The notes under the pieces are model-generated. The model saw nothing but the letters and a program-made list of their open reading frames with translations. It had not been told where the DNA came from and did no database searches. 35,610 nucleotides of DNA, taken from Bacteroidota bacterium. GTDB lineage: Bacteria; Bacteroidota; Ignavibacteria; T3Sed10-11. Location: the NCBI GenBank assembly GCA_007131635.1, contig SLQE01000294.1, positions 1 to 35,610 of the forward strand. The letters run 5' to 3'. Both the position numbers and the translations under genes were made by a program. This document shows, in pieces, positions 34,521-35,610 of the stretch (positions within the stretch are counted from its first letter, which is position 1; each line of letters starts with the position of its first letter).

Positions 34521-34892
34521 ATGAGTTCTTCAGTTTCTCCTTCTAGAAGGCCGTTATGGACAATATTTTCAGTAATGCTTCTCTCCGGTATCATCGGGTG
34601 TAGCGGTTCGACCGGCAATAAAATAAGTCACGAAACGATGGTAAAAATATATGCCGATGTTCTGATCATCAGCAGTGAATATGAAGAAGGAAAAGAACCA
34701 GACCGGTATTTCGAACAGCTCGATTCAGTACTCACCATGTACGGTACAAACCGCGAAACGTTCGAATCCACGCTTAGATATTATCAGGATGATCCCTTTC
34801 GCTGGAAAGAGCTCATCGATCTGGTAATCCGTGATCTTGAAGACCGTCGCGATCAGGCAACAGATTCTTCCGATAAGCGATCCTCGTCCTGA
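34521..34892 (+). CDS. Small lipoprotein with DUF4296-like domain
   Basis: This 123-residue protein has a signal peptide ending in the lipobox GIIGC (C27), so it should be lipid-anchored in the envelope. The rest resembles DUF4296: MVKIYADVLIISSEY, then LDSVLTMYGTNRETFESTLRYYQDD, then a helix IDLVIRDLEDRRD. This family is mostly known from Bacteroidota and has no assigned function. The tail is Ser/Asp/Arg-rich. Its last 40 bases overlap the convergent YkvA-like gene. There is no visible ribosome site. Confidence 0.65.
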   Translation: MSSSVSPSRRPLWTIFSVMLLSGIIGCSGSTGNKISHETMVKIYADVLIISSEYEEGKEPDRYFEQLDSVLTMYGTNRETFESTLRYYQDDPFRWKELIDLVIRDLEDRRDQATDSSDKRSSS

Positions 34893-35269
34893 TTACCCAT
34901 CCCCGCTGAAGGAAAGTAGTAAGGCCTGATTTCCTTGCCGAGATATCCCAATACCGCAGCTATTACGCCGAAATCATCCAGATAGCCGATCAGTGGCATC
35001 ATATCGGGAATGGCATCAAACGGCATGATAAAATATGCAAGTGCCGCAACGACAACCGATTTCCGGTACCACGGTATTTTCGCATCCTTCATATACCTGA
35101 ACAATGCCAGCACATGCTTCGTTAGTCTTATACCGATTCGCACCGACCGTAATTTCTCAGCGATGTTCTCCCGGACGTATTTTTCTTTATTTGCATATTC
35201 CTTTTCTGCCCCGGGAATATCTAATTCATCAAGAATACCCGGACGATCACCGTTGTATGGTTTCTGCAT
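34853..35269 (-). CDS. YkvA/DUF1232 family membrane protein
   Basis: This 138-residue protein carries the DUF1232 hallmark VVVAALAYFIMPFDAIPDMMPLIGYLDDFGV followed by a second hydrophobic stretch (IAAVLGYLG). YkvA-like proteins are small inner-membrane proteins of unknown function. I start at ATG 35269 because GGAGGAAG lies nine bases upstream; the frame continues to an ATG at 35302. It follows purM by 15 to 48 bases and is probably co-transcribed with it. The 3' end overlaps the DUF4296-like gene on the other strand. Confidence 0.8.
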   Translation of the reverse strand: MQKPYNGDRPGILDELDIPGAEKEYANKEKYVRENIAEKLRSVRIGIRLTKHVLALFRYMKDAKIPWYRKSVVVAALAYFIMPFDAIPDMMPLIGYLDDFGVIAAVLGYLGKEIRPYYFPSAGMGNQDEDRLSEESVA

Positions 35270-35317
35270 AATTGGCTTCCTCCATATTTTATCCGCATTC
35301 ATGGTACATGTGTATAA

Positions 35318-35610
35318 TTAAGGAATAATGTTATTCTCCGGCGTGGATGCTTTCACGACTTCGCCGATCACATAAGCTTGTTCTCCCCGTTTCAATAATA
35401 CATCAATTGCCGAATCTACATTCTCTTTACTCACGACAGAAACAAGCCCGATACCCAGATTGAATACACGTTGCATTTCGGAAGTCTCGACGTTCCCGGT
35501 CGATTGGATCAGCCTGAATACAGCGGGTATCTCCCACGCATCCCAATCAATGACAACTGATACATTTTTCGGTAATATCCGTTTCGTATTACCAACGATA
35601 CCACCACCGG
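35318..35610 (-). CDS. purM: Phosphoribosylformylglycinamidine cyclo-ligase (AIR synthase), 3' part
   Basis: The window holds only the last 97 or so residues. They match the C-terminal domain of PurM: GGGIVGNTKRILPKNVSVVI (the conserved G-N-R-LP motif), WEIPAVFRLIQSTGNVETSEMQRVFNLGIGLVSVV and an end with AYVIGEVV. PurM closes the imidazole ring in purine synthesis. The stop is TAA at 35318-35320. The start lies beyond the right edge. Confidence 0.93.
   Translation of the reverse strand, partial: GGGIVGNTKRILPKNVSVVIDWDAWEIPAVFRLIQSTGNVETSEMQRVFNLGIGLVSVVSKENVDSAIDVLLKRGEQAYVIGEVVKASTPENNIIP

Overview
The window looks like chromosomal core DNA from a free-living Gram-negative bacterium, most likely a deep member of the Bacteroidota/FCB group (Ignavibacteria, Balneolales or Rhodothermia-like, or a related candidate phylum). 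This is inferred from five things: the DUF4296-like lipoprotein, a beta-barrel protein ending in Phe, a fused branched-chain E1 alpha-beta protein, a pyruvoyl-type arginine decarboxylase, and the run rplM-rpsI-rpsB-tsf-pyrH-frr. I saw no rRNA, tRNA, CRISPR array, prophage, transposase or plasmid gene. Both ends cut genes: a glycosyltransferase on the left and purM on the right.

Layout. Positions 1-1.8 kb (minus) hold a glycosyltransferase and a FemAB/GNAT-like acyltransferase. Positions 1.97-5.9 kb (plus) hold an MFS exporter and polA. Positions 5.9-8.5 kb (minus) hold a beta-propeller phytase-like lipoprotein, a LiaI/LiaF-like membrane protein and a protein with two PspC domains. Positions 8.7-12.5 kb (minus) are the translation block rplM-rpsI-rpsB-tsf-pyrH-frr, with a good promoter, a terminator after tsf and a structured leader before rpsB.

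Positions 12.6-24.9 kb (minus) form one lipoyl-enzyme locus. In transcription order it reads lpdA, lipB, fused branched-chain E1 alpha-beta, split E1 alpha and E1 beta, E2, a repeat-filled spacer, lipA, then pyruvate dehydrogenase E1 alpha, E1 beta and E2. It holds the octanoyl transferase and sulfur-insertion enzyme that build the lipoyl cofactor, two lipoyl-bearing E2 cores, three E1 activities and one E3 to reoxidise them. A sigma70-type promoter followed by a terminator hairpin with a possible competing antiterminator sits in front of lpdA. I consider this the best candidate for an undescribed regulatory element here.

Positions 25.2-27.5 kb (plus) hold smpB, tyrS and the arginine decarboxylase. 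Positions 27.5-29.8 kb (minus) hold an unknown beta-barrel protein and a lytic transglycosylase. Positions 30.2-34.4 kb (minus) form an efp-accB-accC-gcvH-gcvPA operon from a strong promoter, so lipoyl and biotin carriers sit close together. The right end has a DUF4296-like lipoprotein (plus), a YkvA/DUF1232 membrane protein and purM (minus). Genes are tightly packed, several convergent pairs have little or no spacer, and TTG starts with clear Shine-Dalgarno sites recur.
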